DNA of 49,950 nucleotides from Rhodothermaceae bacterium Tc-Br11_B2g6_7. Lineage in GTDB: Bacteria > Bacteroidota > Rhodothermia > Rhodothermales > Salinibacteraceae. The position numbers and the translations under genes are program-made. The notes beneath the pieces were generated by a model, which saw only the letters and a program-made list of their open reading frames with translations, was not told the origin of the DNA and searched no databases. Positions within the stretch are counted from its first letter, which is position 1. The number at the start of each line of letters is the position of its first letter. Of the stretch, positions 37,593 through 46,690 are shown one piece after another. The stretch lies in the NCBI GenBank assembly GCA_001564055.1, contig LKNB01000017.1:1-49950 (forward strand). Direction: 5' to 3'.

Positions 37593-38684
37593 ATGTCTAC
37601 AGCCCCATCGCTCCGGAAGCGGCGCGCTGCCGCCGATGCCTACCAGTTTCGTGATATCCACCCGGCCGTCCGCTTTGGCACGGCCAGCGACCGGTACGGG
37701 GGCTGGATCGGGCAGATTTACCCGGAGGACACGTATGCCGACCAGGTCAGCACCCGCTCCCGGAAGATGCAAGGGCAATCGTTTGAAGAGCGCCGGGTGC
37801 CCGTGGCGTCGGTGCAGGACTACTTTGCCCACTTCAACACGCTCGAAATTGACTTCACGTTTTACCGGCCGCTGTTGGACGCCGACGGGGAGCCCACGCC
37901 GGCCTACTTTACGCTGGACCAGTACGCCGAGCACGCCCCGGCCGACGCTCGTTTTCTGCTGAAGGCCCCCCAGCCCTACACTGCGCGGCAGGTGCGCCGG
38001 ACCGTGGATGGCCGGGCACAGTTTGTGGAGAACCCGACGTACCTGGACGCTGCGGCCTACACCGAGCAATTTCATGAGCCCGCCCTCCACATCCTGGGCG
38101 ATCGCCTCACCGGGCTGATCTTTCAGCAAGAGTACCAGCGGGTGGCCGAGAGCCCCTCCTCCGAGGAGAACATCGACACGCTGTCCTCCTTTTTCGGCAC
38201 TATCCCTGCCGACGAGCGGCAGGTCCACCTGGAACTGCGCTCTGAGCACCTGCTGACGGAGGGATACTTCGCGTTTCTGGCTGAGGCTGGGCTGGGGCAC
38301 GTGTTCAGCCACTGGACGTGGCTGCCCATGATCCGGACGCAGTGGTTTCGGTGCGGGGAGCGATTCACGGCGGCCAACGGGGAGGCCGTGACGCGCCTCC
38401 TTACGCCGCGCGACATGAAGTACGCAGAGGCCTACGCACGGGCGCACCCCTTCGACCAGCCGGTGCCCGCGCTCTGCGACACGCCCGAGGCCCAGGCTAT
38501 GGTGCTGGACGCGACCGCACTGGCGTTTCAGGCCCATGCGCAGGAGGCCACGCTGCACCTCATTGCGAACAACCGCGCCTGGGGCAACGCGCCCGAGCTG
38601 GCCCGGACCATCGCCCACCGGATCCTGGACGAGGAGGAGAAGCACACCGATGCCTCGGAGGAGCCGGCACGTGAAGAGGGGTAG
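37593..38684 (+). CDS. DUF72 (YecE-like) family protein
   Basis: A 363-residue TIM-barrel-like protein of unknown function. Family signs are VRFGTASDRYGGWIGQIYP near the start, YFAHFNTLEIDFTFYRPL, ARFLLKAPQPYT and HLELRSEHLLTEGYFAFL. The domain usually spans about 240-290 residues; here a longer N-terminus (30 residues) and an insertion are present. Co-directional with the flippase-like gene, and converging with the phosphatase gene: stops are 9 bases apart. Confidence 0.85.
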   Translation: MSTAPSLRKRRAAADAYQFRDIHPAVRFGTASDRYGGWIGQIYPEDTYADQVSTRSRKMQGQSFEERRVPVASVQDYFAHFNTLEIDFTFYRPLLDADGEPTPAYFTLDQYAEHAPADARFLLKAPQPYTARQVRRTVDGRAQFVENPTYLDAAAYTEQFHEPALHILGDRLTGLIFQQEYQRVAESPSSEENIDTLSSFFGTIPADERQVHLELRSEHLLTEGYFAFLAEAGLGHVFSHWTWLPMIRTQWFRCGERFTAANGEAVTRLLTPRDMKYAEAYARAHPFDQPVPALCDTPEAQAMVLDATALAFQAHAQEATLHLIANNRAWGNAPELARTIAHRILDEEEKHTDASEEPAREEG

Positions 38685-38693
38685 CCTATCGCC

Positions 38694-39692
38694 CTACGCC
38701 GCGTCTGTAGCCTGCAGGGCCTCCCGCACGTCGGCGTGCAACAGTCCGTTGGTCGCCACGATGCCTCGGTTCCCATGGAGCTTCTTGCCTCGTGTGAAGT
38801 CGAGCGGACGACCATCGAGGTCCGTTACCGTACCCCCGGCCTCCTCCACCACCAGCATTCCCGCCGCGTGGTCCCAGATGCGTTCGATGTAGGAGGTCCC
38901 CGGCCGCGGCAGGCGCAGGTAGATCTCGGCCTCTCCGCGCGCCACGATCGCGTACTTGCATTGGCTATCCACCCGGAGCGGCTCGCGTTCGATGCCGAGG
39001 TGGTCCGCAATGGCCTGCGCGGCCTCGTGGGAGCTGTGAGCGGACACCACCGACTCGCAGAAGCGCGCTTCCGCAGGGTCCTGCGTGGTGCTCACCCCGA
39101 TGGGCGTCTCCGTTGCCGCATCCGTGGCTAACGGCAGCCGAACGGCACCCTCCCCTCGGACCGCGATAAAGGCCCAGCCCTCATCCCGTGGCGCTTCCCA
39201 CACATGCGGCAGATTGGGACAGGCCAGCGCAGCGACCTGCACCTCACCATCCTCAATAAGCGCCAGCGCAATAGCGTACTGATCCCCTCGCAGGAAGCCC
39301 TTCGTGCCGTCGATAGGGTCCAACGTCCAGAACCGATCGGCGTAGGTATCCAAATTGCCGTAATCAATCCACGAGAAGATGTCCTCGGTCGTGGCCTGTG
39401 GATGGATGCGCTGCACATAGGATGTCAGCTGCTGCGTCATCTCAGCCTGCGCCGATTCTCGCAACGCGGCGGCATCCTCTTCGGCCATGATGGGATCGGT
39501 CGGGAATGACGCGCGGAGCATCCGGGCAATCAGCGCCTGGCTCCCGTAGTCAGCAATCGTGACCGGCGTTCGGTCTTCCTTCTCAAGGGCGCTGGCAGAG
39601 AGCTCCTGCTGTACATCCTGGCAGAGACGTGCGGCCGCCCGGACAGCGGCAATGGCTACATCGCGTTCGCGGGTGTATGGAGGGGTGGTCAT
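38694..39692 (-). CDS. 3'(2'),5'-bisphosphate nucleotidase-like phosphatase (HAL2/inositol phosphatase family)
   Basis: A 332-residue Mg-dependent, lithium-sensitive type phosphatase. The metal ligands are visible in MAEEDAAAL (Glu), WTLDPIDGTKGFLRGDQY (Asp-Pro-Ile-Asp-Gly-Thr) and IWDHAAGMLVVEEAGG (Asp). The TKGFLRG continuation and RTPVTIADYGSQALI are typical of the HAL2 (PAP phosphatase) branch, which clears 3'-phosphoadenosine 5'-phosphate made during sulfate assimilation. In a salt-adapted cell this branch is also linked to salt tolerance. Substrate by sequence only. Divergent from the anion transporter gene. Confidence 0.9.
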   Translation of the reverse strand: MTTPPYTRERDVAIAAVRAAARLCQDVQQELSASALEKEDRTPVTIADYGSQALIARMLRASFPTDPIMAEEDAAALRESAQAEMTQQLTSYVQRIHPQATTEDIFSWIDYGNLDTYADRFWTLDPIDGTKGFLRGDQYAIALALIEDGEVQVAALACPNLPHVWEAPRDEGWAFIAVRGEGAVRLPLATDAATETPIGVSTTQDPAEARFCESVVSAHSSHEAAQAIADHLGIEREPLRVDSQCKYAIVARGEAEIYLRLPRPGTSYIERIWDHAAGMLVVEEAGGTVTDLDGRPLDFTRGKKLHGNRGIVATNGLLHADVREALQATDAA

Positions 39693-39776
39693 ACAAAGGA
39701 AGGGGTGAGTACAAAAGAAAAACGAAGGCGCAACATCGAAAGCATGTAGATCTTAAAGCTACAGTATATGAAAACG

Positions 39777-39800
39777 AATCGTAACTGATACCTTACGATT
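39777..39800. promoter_or_regulatory. Inverted repeat upstream of the DASS transporter gene
   Basis: AATCGTAA, 8 bases, TTACGATT: a perfect 8-bp inverted repeat 33 bases before the transporter ATG and 84 bases before the divergent phosphatase start. The size and spacing fit a dimeric regulator. It might also form a weak hairpin in the mRNA leader. Confidence 0.5.
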
Positions 39801-39833
39801 TACTGGCTGGCTCCCCAACCTGGCAATTCCCCG

Positions 39834-41348
39834 ATGCCTACGCTCCCGACCCCGCCTAAGCTACCGAATCTTCGCAAAATTGCACGCGAGCGACGTATTC
39901 AGCGCATCGGCCGTGTGTTGTACCAACGCGTCTTGCTGCGATCCGGTCGCCAGGTGGCGAAGCGACTACATCTCGACTCCCGGAATGTGCTGCTGTTTCT
40001 GTTGGCCGTCGTGCTGGCCGGGGTGACGATACCACTGCTGGAACCCACCGGCCTGCCCCGCGAAGCTATTCTGATGGCATCAATCTTTGTGATTGCGTCG
40101 CTGCTCTGGGTGACGGAGGCACTGCCGCTGTTTGCCACGGCCATTGTCATCATTGGGCTGCAGGTGGTGCTGCTGGCCAACCCAGGCGAATGGGCAGCGC
40201 TGGGGTTTGAAGACGGTCCTACTCCAGACTACCGAACGTTCTTGGAACCGCTGGCCGACCCCATTATTGTGCTGTTCTTTGGTGGGTTCGTACTGGCCAA
40301 AGGAGCGACCAAGCAAAACATTGACCTGGCGCTGGCCGGCATCATCCTCCGGGTGTTTCGCGGGCGGCCCGAGTTGGTGATGCTCGGTTTGATGCTGGTG
40401 ACGGCGGTATTTTCGATGTGGATGAGCAACACGGCCACCACCGCGATGATGATTACGCTGGTGGTGCCGATGCTGCAGCAGGTCCCCAAGGGCGACCCGC
40501 TACGGAAGGGCCTGCTGCTATCTGTACCGCTGGCCGCTAACATCGGGGGTATGGGCACCCCTATCGCGTCGCCGCCCAACGCTGTCGCCGTGGGGTTTCT
40601 GCAAAGTGCGGGATACGAGGTTAGCTTCCTGGATTGGATGCTGATGGCTGTGCCCCTTATGATGGCGCTGCTGGCCGTGACGTGGGTGCTGCTGCGCCGG
40701 CTCTTTCCTCCGGCGAACGAGAACCTGCACCTCGCTCCGGAGGAGCAAGAAATCACAAGCTGGGGCTGGTTCGTGGTCGTCGTGTTTGTGGTCACCATCG
40801 GCCTGTGGCTGTCAGAGGCCTGGCACGGCCTCCCCACGGCTGTAGTGGCTATGGTACCGGCGATTGCATTTACGGCTACCGCCATGCTCAAACAGCACGA
40901 CATCAACGGGCTGGAATGGAATATCCTGATCCTGATTGCCGGAGGCATTGCGCTGGGGCGCGGGATGCAATTGACAGGGCTGGATGTGGCGCTGGTGGAA
41001 AGCCTGCCGATGACAGCCGTGTTGGTGCTACCCGTGCTCATTGTGGCCACGCTGCTGCTGAGCACGTTTATGTCAAACACCGCCGCGGCCAACCTGCTGC
41101 TGCCCATTGGGGTGTCGTTTGCGGTGGCGCTGCCTGGGCCGGGAGCGGTGGTAGTGGGCGTATGCATTGCCCTGGCCGCCTCCGTGTCGATGGCCCTGCC
41201 GGTCAGCACGCCCCCCAATGCTATTGCCTACGCCCAGGGCGACCTGGAGACCAATGACTTTATCCGGATTGGAGCCATGGTTGGGGTAATCGCCATCACG
41301 CTGATCGTGCTCTTCGGCAACCCCATCGTCAGCTTCTGGATGACGTGA
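39834..41348 (+). CDS. DASS-family anion:sodium symporter (SLC13-like)
   Basis: A 504-residue inner-membrane transporter with about 11-12 helices. The two SNT signatures of sodium and substrate binding are visible: SNTATTAM (about 197-205) and SNTAAANLL (about 408-416), with the paired loops GTPIASPPNAVAVG and LPVSTPPNAIAYAQG. The family takes up dicarboxylates, citrate, sulfate or phosphate with sodium; the exact anion cannot be read. A 50-residue basic cytoplasmic N-terminus is longer than usual. An 8-8-8 inverted repeat precedes it. The stop overlaps the HsdR-N gene by 20 bases on the other strand. Confidence 0.93.
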   Translation: MPTLPTPPKLPNLRKIARERRIQRIGRVLYQRVLLRSGRQVAKRLHLDSRNVLLFLLAVVLAGVTIPLLEPTGLPREAILMASIFVIASLLWVTEALPLFATAIVIIGLQVVLLANPGEWAALGFEDGPTPDYRTFLEPLADPIIVLFFGGFVLAKGATKQNIDLALAGIILRVFRGRPELVMLGLMLVTAVFSMWMSNTATTAMMITLVVPMLQQVPKGDPLRKGLLLSVPLAANIGGMGTPIASPPNAVAVGFLQSAGYEVSFLDWMLMAVPLMMALLAVTWVLLRRLFPPANENLHLAPEEQEITSWGWFVVVVFVVTIGLWLSEAWHGLPTAVVAMVPAIAFTATAMLKQHDINGLEWNILILIAGGIALGRGMQLTGLDVALVESLPMTAVLVLPVLIVATLLLSTFMSNTAAANLLLPIGVSFAVALPGPGAVVVGVCIALAASVSMALPVSTPPNAIAYAQGDLETNDFIRIGAMVGVIAITLIVLFGNPIVSFWMT

Positions 41349-41811
41349 GCGGCCCGGCCTTACGCAGCGCCTCAAACATAGGAATCGACTCCATGAACTG
41401 GAAGGCCCCAGTCTCCTCGCTGAAGCGGCAGCAGTAGTGCGTCCGACCATTGCTTGCGGCCAGGAATCGGGCGCCAATCTCGCGGTTGTAGCGCGCGATT
41501 TGGTCAAACGTGTCCTGCCCTATTTTGACGCTCGGCGCTTTACACTCCACCACCATCAGGGGCTCCGCGGCACTATTGTACACCACGGCATCGGCACGGC
41601 GACGCATCCCCTGAAAGGTAAACGCCATCTCCACGGCGATGAGCGACCGGGGCACGCTTCGCTCCTCTATCAAATACCGGAGCAGGTGCTGCCGGACCCA
41701 TTCTTCCGGTGTAAGCCGCACGTACTGCTCCCGCACGGCATCGTAGATGTGGGGCTTTCCATCAATGCTCCGGCGCGTAAACGAATACGCCGGCAACGTC
41801 AGAGCATCCAT
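41329..41811 (-). CDS. Stand-alone HsdR N-terminal nuclease-domain protein
   Basis: A 160-residue PD-(D/E)xK protein matching only the N-terminal nuclease domain of type I restriction HsdR (HSDR_N). The motif RADAVVYNSAAEPLMVVECKAP supplies the Asp and the E-x-K. No helicase, methylase (HsdM) or specificity (HsdS) gene is near. It begins at MDALTLPAYSFTRR (41811); an ATG at 42087 would add 92 residues that run through a terminator and are not credible. Such single-domain proteins are frequent in Bacteroidota and their function is unknown. Confidence 0.83.
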   Translation of the reverse strand: MDALTLPAYSFTRRSIDGKPHIYDAVREQYVRLTPEEWVRQHLLRYLIEERSVPRSLIAVEMAFTFQGMRRRADAVVYNSAAEPLMVVECKAPSVKIGQDTFDQIARYNREIGARFLAASNGRTHYCCRFSEETGAFQFMESIPMFEALRKAGPLTSSRS

Positions 41812-42147
41812 AAAGGGAGCGGTGATTCGGGCATCAGTTCGTTGATGCGAACGATAGCCTCTACGCAAACGATCCAACCGAGCAACCACGCACGGCCCGG
41901 GGAGCCTGCGCACCCTGCTGCATTCGCTACAGGGCACCGAGGCTCTACCGATGGGCCAATGACGGCTGCACGACTCACCAAAAAAGGCCCGACCGCAATC
42001 GGCCGGGCCTTCCCCACCATCGACATACGCATATCGAGCATACAGCGTATGCCCATCGTTCATAATGATAATGCGTTGGTCGGGCACCTAACCGGACATG
42101 CAATCCAGCACTTTTTGAAACGCGCCAAATATCCTCGTCCCAAGCGT
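41812..42147 (-). other. Intergenic leader/3' region with terminator
   Basis: 336 bases without a supported gene, between the lipocalin stop and the HsdR-N start. Bases 42012-42147 follow the lipocalin stop; a run 42012-42064 can fold two alternative hairpins (GCATAC-GCT-GTATGC or CATACGC-N14-GCGTATG on the minus strand). The terminator 41980-42011 follows. Beyond it, 41812-41979 shows no feature I can support; it presumably holds the HsdR-N promoter. Confidence 0.5.
41980..42011 (-). terminator. Intrinsic terminator of the ABC exporter operon
   Basis: Minus strand: stem AAGGCCCG-G-CCG / CGG-T-CGGGCCTT (one A/C mismatch, loop ATTG) followed by six T residues (41980-41985). It lies 137 bases after the lipocalin stop. 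Confidence 0.82.
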
Positions 42148-43332
42148 CTAAAACCGAGGCTGACCCGCGTCTTCGGCGTACCCCGTCATCTCAACAAACC
42201 CACGCCCCTGCACCTCCACGCCGGCATGCTGGCCCGCGACGTCGATCGCACCCTCGTAGTAACTCGTGGAGACGTTCATCTCCTGATCAGGAAACACGCT
42301 GGTGATCTCCAGGTCGAGGTCCGCTTTCGGAATCTGCAAGCGCCAGCGAACCGGGTAGGTGCCTCCGGTGTGCGGGCTCGTCCAACGGTCCAGCACCTCC
42401 AGCACGCCGTCGCCTTCCGCGAGCGACACGGTGTTGCCTTCAGGGTCCACGACGGTGCCGGAGGTGTACGGACTCCGGGAGCCGTCCTCTTCGCGCAGCT
42501 CGTAGTACATGAGGTCGTAGCCGTTATCGAGCTGCACCGAGAACCAGTCCCAGCCCACTTGGCCTTCCATGAGCGCGGACGTGCTCCACTCGTGATCCAT
42601 CCAACTCTCTCCCGTCACGTCGAACGCCTCACCGTTGATGGTAAGCGTCCCTTCGGTGGCCATACGGCTAAAGGTGACATAGTATGAGGCATTGCCTGGG
42701 TCTGCGCCCTTGGGGTCGTAGCCCCGGTCGCCGTGGAGCACCTTGGGCTTGAGGGGGTCGACGGTCAGGTCCAGGCCGAAGTCGTCATCGTGCGCCGTCA
42801 GACGCATGGGGGTAGCGTCGGCGCCGTCGACGGCCGCCATGGTCCAGTCCTCCAGCCACACCCGAAACGGAGGCGACTGCGCCCCGGCCAGCCCGGCTGC
42901 GCCGCGACTGAAGCGTTCGGCCCCGTAATGCTGCTCGTTTTCCACATCCCCAACCGCCAGGTGAGCCAGGAAGAGCTGATTGGTTGCCCAGTCGGAGGTG
43001 CGCGCCTCCTCCGCGGCCGCTGTATCGGGCGGCGTGAGCTGATTACGAAAGATCGTGAACTGATACCCAAAGCGCCGCCCCTCAGCCGTTTCGACGTTGC
43101 CAGTATAGTACCACCATTCCGTGCGGTAGCCGGGGTGCGGTCCATGGTCTTCGGGGAAGGACAGCTCCCGCGGCCCATCGGCGCGCAGGAAGCCCTCGGC
43201 ATCGCCGCTAAGGGCTTCTGCCGGCGATACCCGTCCCTCGATTGGGGTGGGCTCGGTGGGCCACAGCACCCACGCAACCCCCAGCGCCAGGGCCAGCCCA
43301 AGCAATATCCAGAGCGATCGGTATCCCATCAT
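42148..43332 (-). CDS. CrtC/AttH-type lipocalin-like protein
   Basis: A 394-residue exported protein with a membrane anchor or signal (residues 4-24) and the AttH/CrtC fold: HPGYRTEWWYYTGNV (the EWWYYTG signature), RFGYQFTIFR, ESWMDHEWSTSAL and GRGFVEMTGY. The family includes carotenoid 1,2-hydratase, plant-host Att proteins and lipid-binding relatives. Here, with an ATPase and a double FtsX permease in one operon, it best fits the AttH role in an AttEFGH-like system: a periplasmic protein handling a hydrophobic molecule. It is the last gene of that operon. Confidence 0.87.
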   Translation of the reverse strand: MMGYRSLWILLGLALALGVAWVLWPTEPTPIEGRVSPAEALSGDAEGFLRADGPRELSFPEDHGPHPGYRTEWWYYTGNVETAEGRRFGYQFTIFRNQLTPPDTAAAEEARTSDWATNQLFLAHLAVGDVENEQHYGAERFSRGAAGLAGAQSPPFRVWLEDWTMAAVDGADATPMRLTAHDDDFGLDLTVDPLKPKVLHGDRGYDPKGADPGNASYYVTFSRMATEGTLTINGEAFDVTGESWMDHEWSTSALMEGQVGWDWFSVQLDNGYDLMYYELREEDGSRSPYTSGTVVDPEGNTVSLAEGDGVLEVLDRWTSPHTGGTYPVRWRLQIPKADLDLEITSVFPDQEMNVSTSYYEGAIDVAGQHAGVEVQGRGFVEMTGYAEDAGQPRF

Positions 43333-43374
43333 GCGTGTGTTGTTGTGAACAGAGGTGAGGGCCGGCGGCAGCAG

Positions 43375-45903
43375 TTACTCTTCCCGCAGGGCATCCGCCG
43401 GGTTGGCCTGTGCCATCTTGTATGACGGATAAAGCCCGGCCAGGAGCGCCGCTACGAGGGCCAGCCCCACGGCCTGCAGCAGGATCTCCGGGGTGACGTT
43501 AAACTGCAGCGTCCACCCAAACGAGCGCCGGTTGATAACGTATACGAGCACCGTAGCCAGGATGAGCCCCAGCGGTACGGCAAGCACGCCTGCCATGAGG
43601 CCCATCACACCGGTTTGTGAAGTCACGTATTGCCAGAGCTGCCGGGGCGTCATGCCGTTGGCACGTAGCACCGCCAGCTCGCGCGAGCGCTCCAACTGCA
43701 GTGCCATGAGGGCACTTAGCACCCCCACAAACGCCACCAGCACGGCCAGCAGGCGCAGCACGACCGTTACGGTAAAGGTGCGGTCGAACACCTCCAGGGA
43801 GGCTTCGCGCAGCCCCTGATTGGAGCGAATGATGACTTCCTGCCCATCCGGCACCTGACGACGGAGCCGCTCCACCAGCCCCTCCACCGGCTGCCCCTCC
43901 GCCGTGTAAAGCGCCAGCCCCGAGACGGCATCGTCCTCGAAATATTGGTTGTACACGGGCCGCCCGATGGTAATGACGCCAAGGTCCGAGGCGTAATCGA
44001 AATACACAGCGCCGACCTCAAAGGGCGCCCTGCCCTCGTCCGTCTGGATCTCGATGGTATCGCCGACTTCCACATCGTGCCGGTAAGCATACGGCTCTGA
44101 TACGATGACCACCGGCTCGCTGCCGAGGCGGTCCCACACCGACGCGTCCCCCTCTTTGATGCGGTAAGCGTCCTCAGTGGAGGGGCCAAACTCAATCGCC
44201 ACCAGCTCGCTGCGGCCGTGGTTCGTTTCTACATGAACGCTGCGCACCGTGTGCGCGTCGCGTACCCCCTCAGCGGCGCGGAAGGTCGCCACCACCCCGG
44301 CGTCCAGCGTGGCATCCGCCTGGCGGAAGACGAGGCTGGGCGGCTGTACGTAGACGTCGGCCTGCAGTTGGCCTTCCAGCCACACCTCCACCGTCCCGCG
44401 GAAGCTGTCGATCATGATGCCGACGCCCACCGTGGCCGCTACCGCCACCACCAGCGCCGCGATCGCCACGGCCGTCCGGCTAAGCGTAGTCACGACGCCT
44501 CGCGCCGCCATGCGACCGATCAGCCCAAAGAGCCGATCCATGACGGGGCGCAGGCCTGTCGCCATCCCGGTGATAACGAGGGGAATCAGCAGGGAGAAGC
44601 CGATGATGAGGAGAAAGAGCGCTGCGTAACTGAGGGCGATACTGTCGCCCGGGATGAGCAGCAGTCCGCCGCCAAGAAGACCAAGAAACACCCCTCCGAG
44701 GGCCAGCCGTGGAGCGGCCTCGCGGGTGGAGGTCTCCGCCGCCGAGCGCTGCAGCACCGTGCTGGCCGGCGCGTTGGTGGCCTCGCGAGCCGGCCATACG
44801 GTAGCAAGCAGCGTCGCCCCCAGGCCCAGCAGCGCGCCCTTGGTCAGCGTCCACGCATCGATGGTAAGCTCGCGGACGGTCAGCACATAGTACAGGTCGT
44901 TGATCGTCTGCGTGACGAGCACCACGAGCCCCTGCGCCAGCACCAGACCCAGCGCGAGCCCTACCACAGTGCCCAGCGCGCCAATCAGCAGCGCCTCGCC
45001 CAGAATGAGCCGCCAGATTTCACGGCGCGTAACCCCGAGCGCCCGCAGCCGCCCAATGAGGGGCCGGCGCTGTATCACGCTAAACGTCATCGTGTTGTAG
45101 ATCAAGAACATACCCACCACAAGCGCCAGCAAGCTGAGGGCTTGCAGGTTGAGCTCAAACGCGCGCGTCATCTGCTCGACGGTTTCCGTGCGCGCCTCCG
45201 AGCGATCCAGCCGGGCGCTCTCGGGCAACAGCCCTTCAATGCGGTCGCGTTCGGCATCCGTCTCAACGATCAGGTCTACGCGACTCAGGCGCCCCCGCAT
45301 CTCGAAGAGCTCCTGCGCGGTGCTGATGTCCACCACCATCACGCTTTCGAGTGCTTGCCGGCTGCGCTCGTCATCGGCGGCGAGCAGGCCCGCGATGATG
45401 AGGGCGCGGTCGCGCCCGCCGACGCGAACCTGCAGGGTGTCGCCCGGCGCACGGCTCAGCGCCTCGGCCACCGGCTCTGCAATGAGCGCCGTCTGCCCCC
45501 GCGCCATGAACACGTCCAGCTCTATTCCCGCATCCTGGCTGGCGTACGCCCGAAAAGGCCCTTCGGCGATGGGGTCGATGCCCAGCACTTGAAAGGTGCG
45601 GCCGGCGTCCGGAACGGTCGCGTACCCTTCCACCACGGGCGCTGCCGGACGCACCCCATGGTCAATCCGCAACTGCCGGTAAACGGCCTCGTCCAGCCCG
45701 TCCCCTGCCCCCCGCACCTGATGCGTGGCGCGACCGGTGACGGTCTCAGCCGAGAGCTCAAAGGCTTCCTGCGCACTCACGTTAGCCAGGTCGATGGACA
45801 CGACCATGGCCACACCCATCGCAACACCCACGACGGAGAGGCCAAAGAGCCAGGGGTGGCTCCAGAGGTAGCGCAAACTGGAGCGCCAGAGGGAAGCGAT
45901 CAT
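43375..45903 (-). CDS. ABC transporter permease with two FtsX domains
   Basis: An 842-residue membrane protein with an N-terminal helix (16-36), a large periplasmic MacB-PCD-like region, FtsX helices at about 255-430 (ALSLLALVVGMFLIYNTMTFSVIQRRPLIGRLRALGVTRREIW), then a second periplasmic region and a C-terminal FtsX block (RELAVLRANGMTPRQLWQYV to YPSYKMAQANPADALREE). The layout is a single-chain version of two permeases, as AttF-AttG fused. Its start overlaps the ATPase stop by one base (TGATG). It likely exports or remodels lipids, lipoproteins or a small hydrophobic compound with the lipocalin. Confidence 0.92.
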   Translation of the reverse strand: MIASLWRSSLRYLWSHPWLFGLSVVGVAMGVAMVVSIDLANVSAQEAFELSAETVTGRATHQVRGAGDGLDEAVYRQLRIDHGVRPAAPVVEGYATVPDAGRTFQVLGIDPIAEGPFRAYASQDAGIELDVFMARGQTALIAEPVAEALSRAPGDTLQVRVGGRDRALIIAGLLAADDERSRQALESVMVVDISTAQELFEMRGRLSRVDLIVETDAERDRIEGLLPESARLDRSEARTETVEQMTRAFELNLQALSLLALVVGMFLIYNTMTFSVIQRRPLIGRLRALGVTRREIWRLILGEALLIGALGTVVGLALGLVLAQGLVVLVTQTINDLYYVLTVRELTIDAWTLTKGALLGLGATLLATVWPAREATNAPASTVLQRSAAETSTREAAPRLALGGVFLGLLGGGLLLIPGDSIALSYAALFLLIIGFSLLIPLVITGMATGLRPVMDRLFGLIGRMAARGVVTTLSRTAVAIAALVVAVAATVGVGIMIDSFRGTVEVWLEGQLQADVYVQPPSLVFRQADATLDAGVVATFRAAEGVRDAHTVRSVHVETNHGRSELVAIEFGPSTEDAYRIKEGDASVWDRLGSEPVVIVSEPYAYRHDVEVGDTIEIQTDEGRAPFEVGAVYFDYASDLGVITIGRPVYNQYFEDDAVSGLALYTAEGQPVEGLVERLRRQVPDGQEVIIRSNQGLREASLEVFDRTFTVTVVLRLLAVLVAFVGVLSALMALQLERSRELAVLRANGMTPRQLWQYVTSQTGVMGLMAGVLAVPLGLILATVLVYVINRRSFGWTLQFNVTPEILLQAVGLALVAALLAGLYPSYKMAQANPADALREE

Positions 45904-46622
45904 CAGGACGCGGGCACGGAAGACGGATCATAGACGTCGAGGGTGCCGCCTTGCAGAAACAGCACCCGGTCGGCCACCGCGCGGAGGTCGTGGTCGTGGG
46001 TGGCTACCAACATGGTGCGGCCCGCCTGCCGTACGAGCCGGTCCAGCACGTCCAGCACCTGCTGCCCGGTCTCGTAGTCGAGGTTGCCGGTTGGCTCATC
46101 GGCCAGTATCAGCAAGGGGTCGTGCGCCAGCGCACGGGCAATCGCGACGCGCTGCTGCTCGCCCCCGGAGAGGCGATCGGGAAACGTGCTGCGGCGGTCG
46201 CGCAGGCCTACTTCTTCAAGAAAATGCAGCGCCCGGTCCCGGTCTTCCGAACTGGAGCGCTGATTCAGCTCCAGCGGCAGCAGGATGTTTTCCTCCACCG
46301 TGAGCGTTGGAATCAGGTTGAACGACTGAAACACAAACCCGATGTGCTCCCGCCGAAAAAGCGTGCGTGCATGCTCCGACTGCGTGGTCAGGTTGGTGTC
46401 GCCCAGAATGACCTCGCCGGCGTCGGCCCGATCGATGCCGCTGATCAGGTTCAGCAGCGTGCTCTTGCCAGCGCCCGACCGACCAAGCAGCACCACCATC
46501 TCCCCCTTCGTGATCGTCAGGTTGAGGTCGTCCAAGACGGTGCGGAACTGCTCACCCTCCTGGTAGCCCTTGGTAAGCCCGCGCAGTTGGACCTGCGGGG
46601 GCGCGGTCGCGTCAGCAGCCAT
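45903..46622 (-). CDS. ABC transporter ATP-binding protein
   Basis: A 239-residue ATPase of the MacB/LolD/AttE type. Walker [10 protein letters not shown] (47-55), Q loop in [20 protein letters not shown], signature [15 protein letters not shown], Walker [14 protein letters not shown] and the switch His in VATHDHDL. It drives the double FtsX permease encoded directly after it. A 16-base tandem repeat lies 69-100 bases upstream of its start, in a 147-base gap after the response-regulator kinase gene. Confidence 0.96.
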   Translation of the reverse strand: MAADATAPPQVQLRGLTKGYQEGEQFRTVLDDLNLTITKGEMVVLLGRSGAGKSTLLNLISGIDRADAGEVILGDTNLTTQSEHARTLFRREHIGFVFQSFNLIPTLTVEENILLPLELNQRSSSEDRDRALHFLEEVGLRDRRSTFPDRLSGGEQQRVAIARALAHDPLLILADEPTGNLDYETGQQVLDVLDRLVRQAGRTMLVATHDHDLRAVADRVLFLQGGTLDVYDPSSVPAS

Positions 46623-46690
46623 AAGCGCAGCGGTTGATAGAAGAAGCGGACCGGTAGGACCTCTGCTCCACCAGATTGTTCAGCCGGAAG

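Noticed and set aside
41812-42087. In-frame N-terminal extension of the HsdR-N gene to an ATG at 42087
   Set aside because: It would translate through a strong terminator stem and T-tract; composition is unlike the domain.
44218-45933. 571-codon open frame antisense to the ABC permease
   Set aside because: Extremely Arg/His/Pro/Gln-rich and fully covered by the FtsX permease on the other strand.
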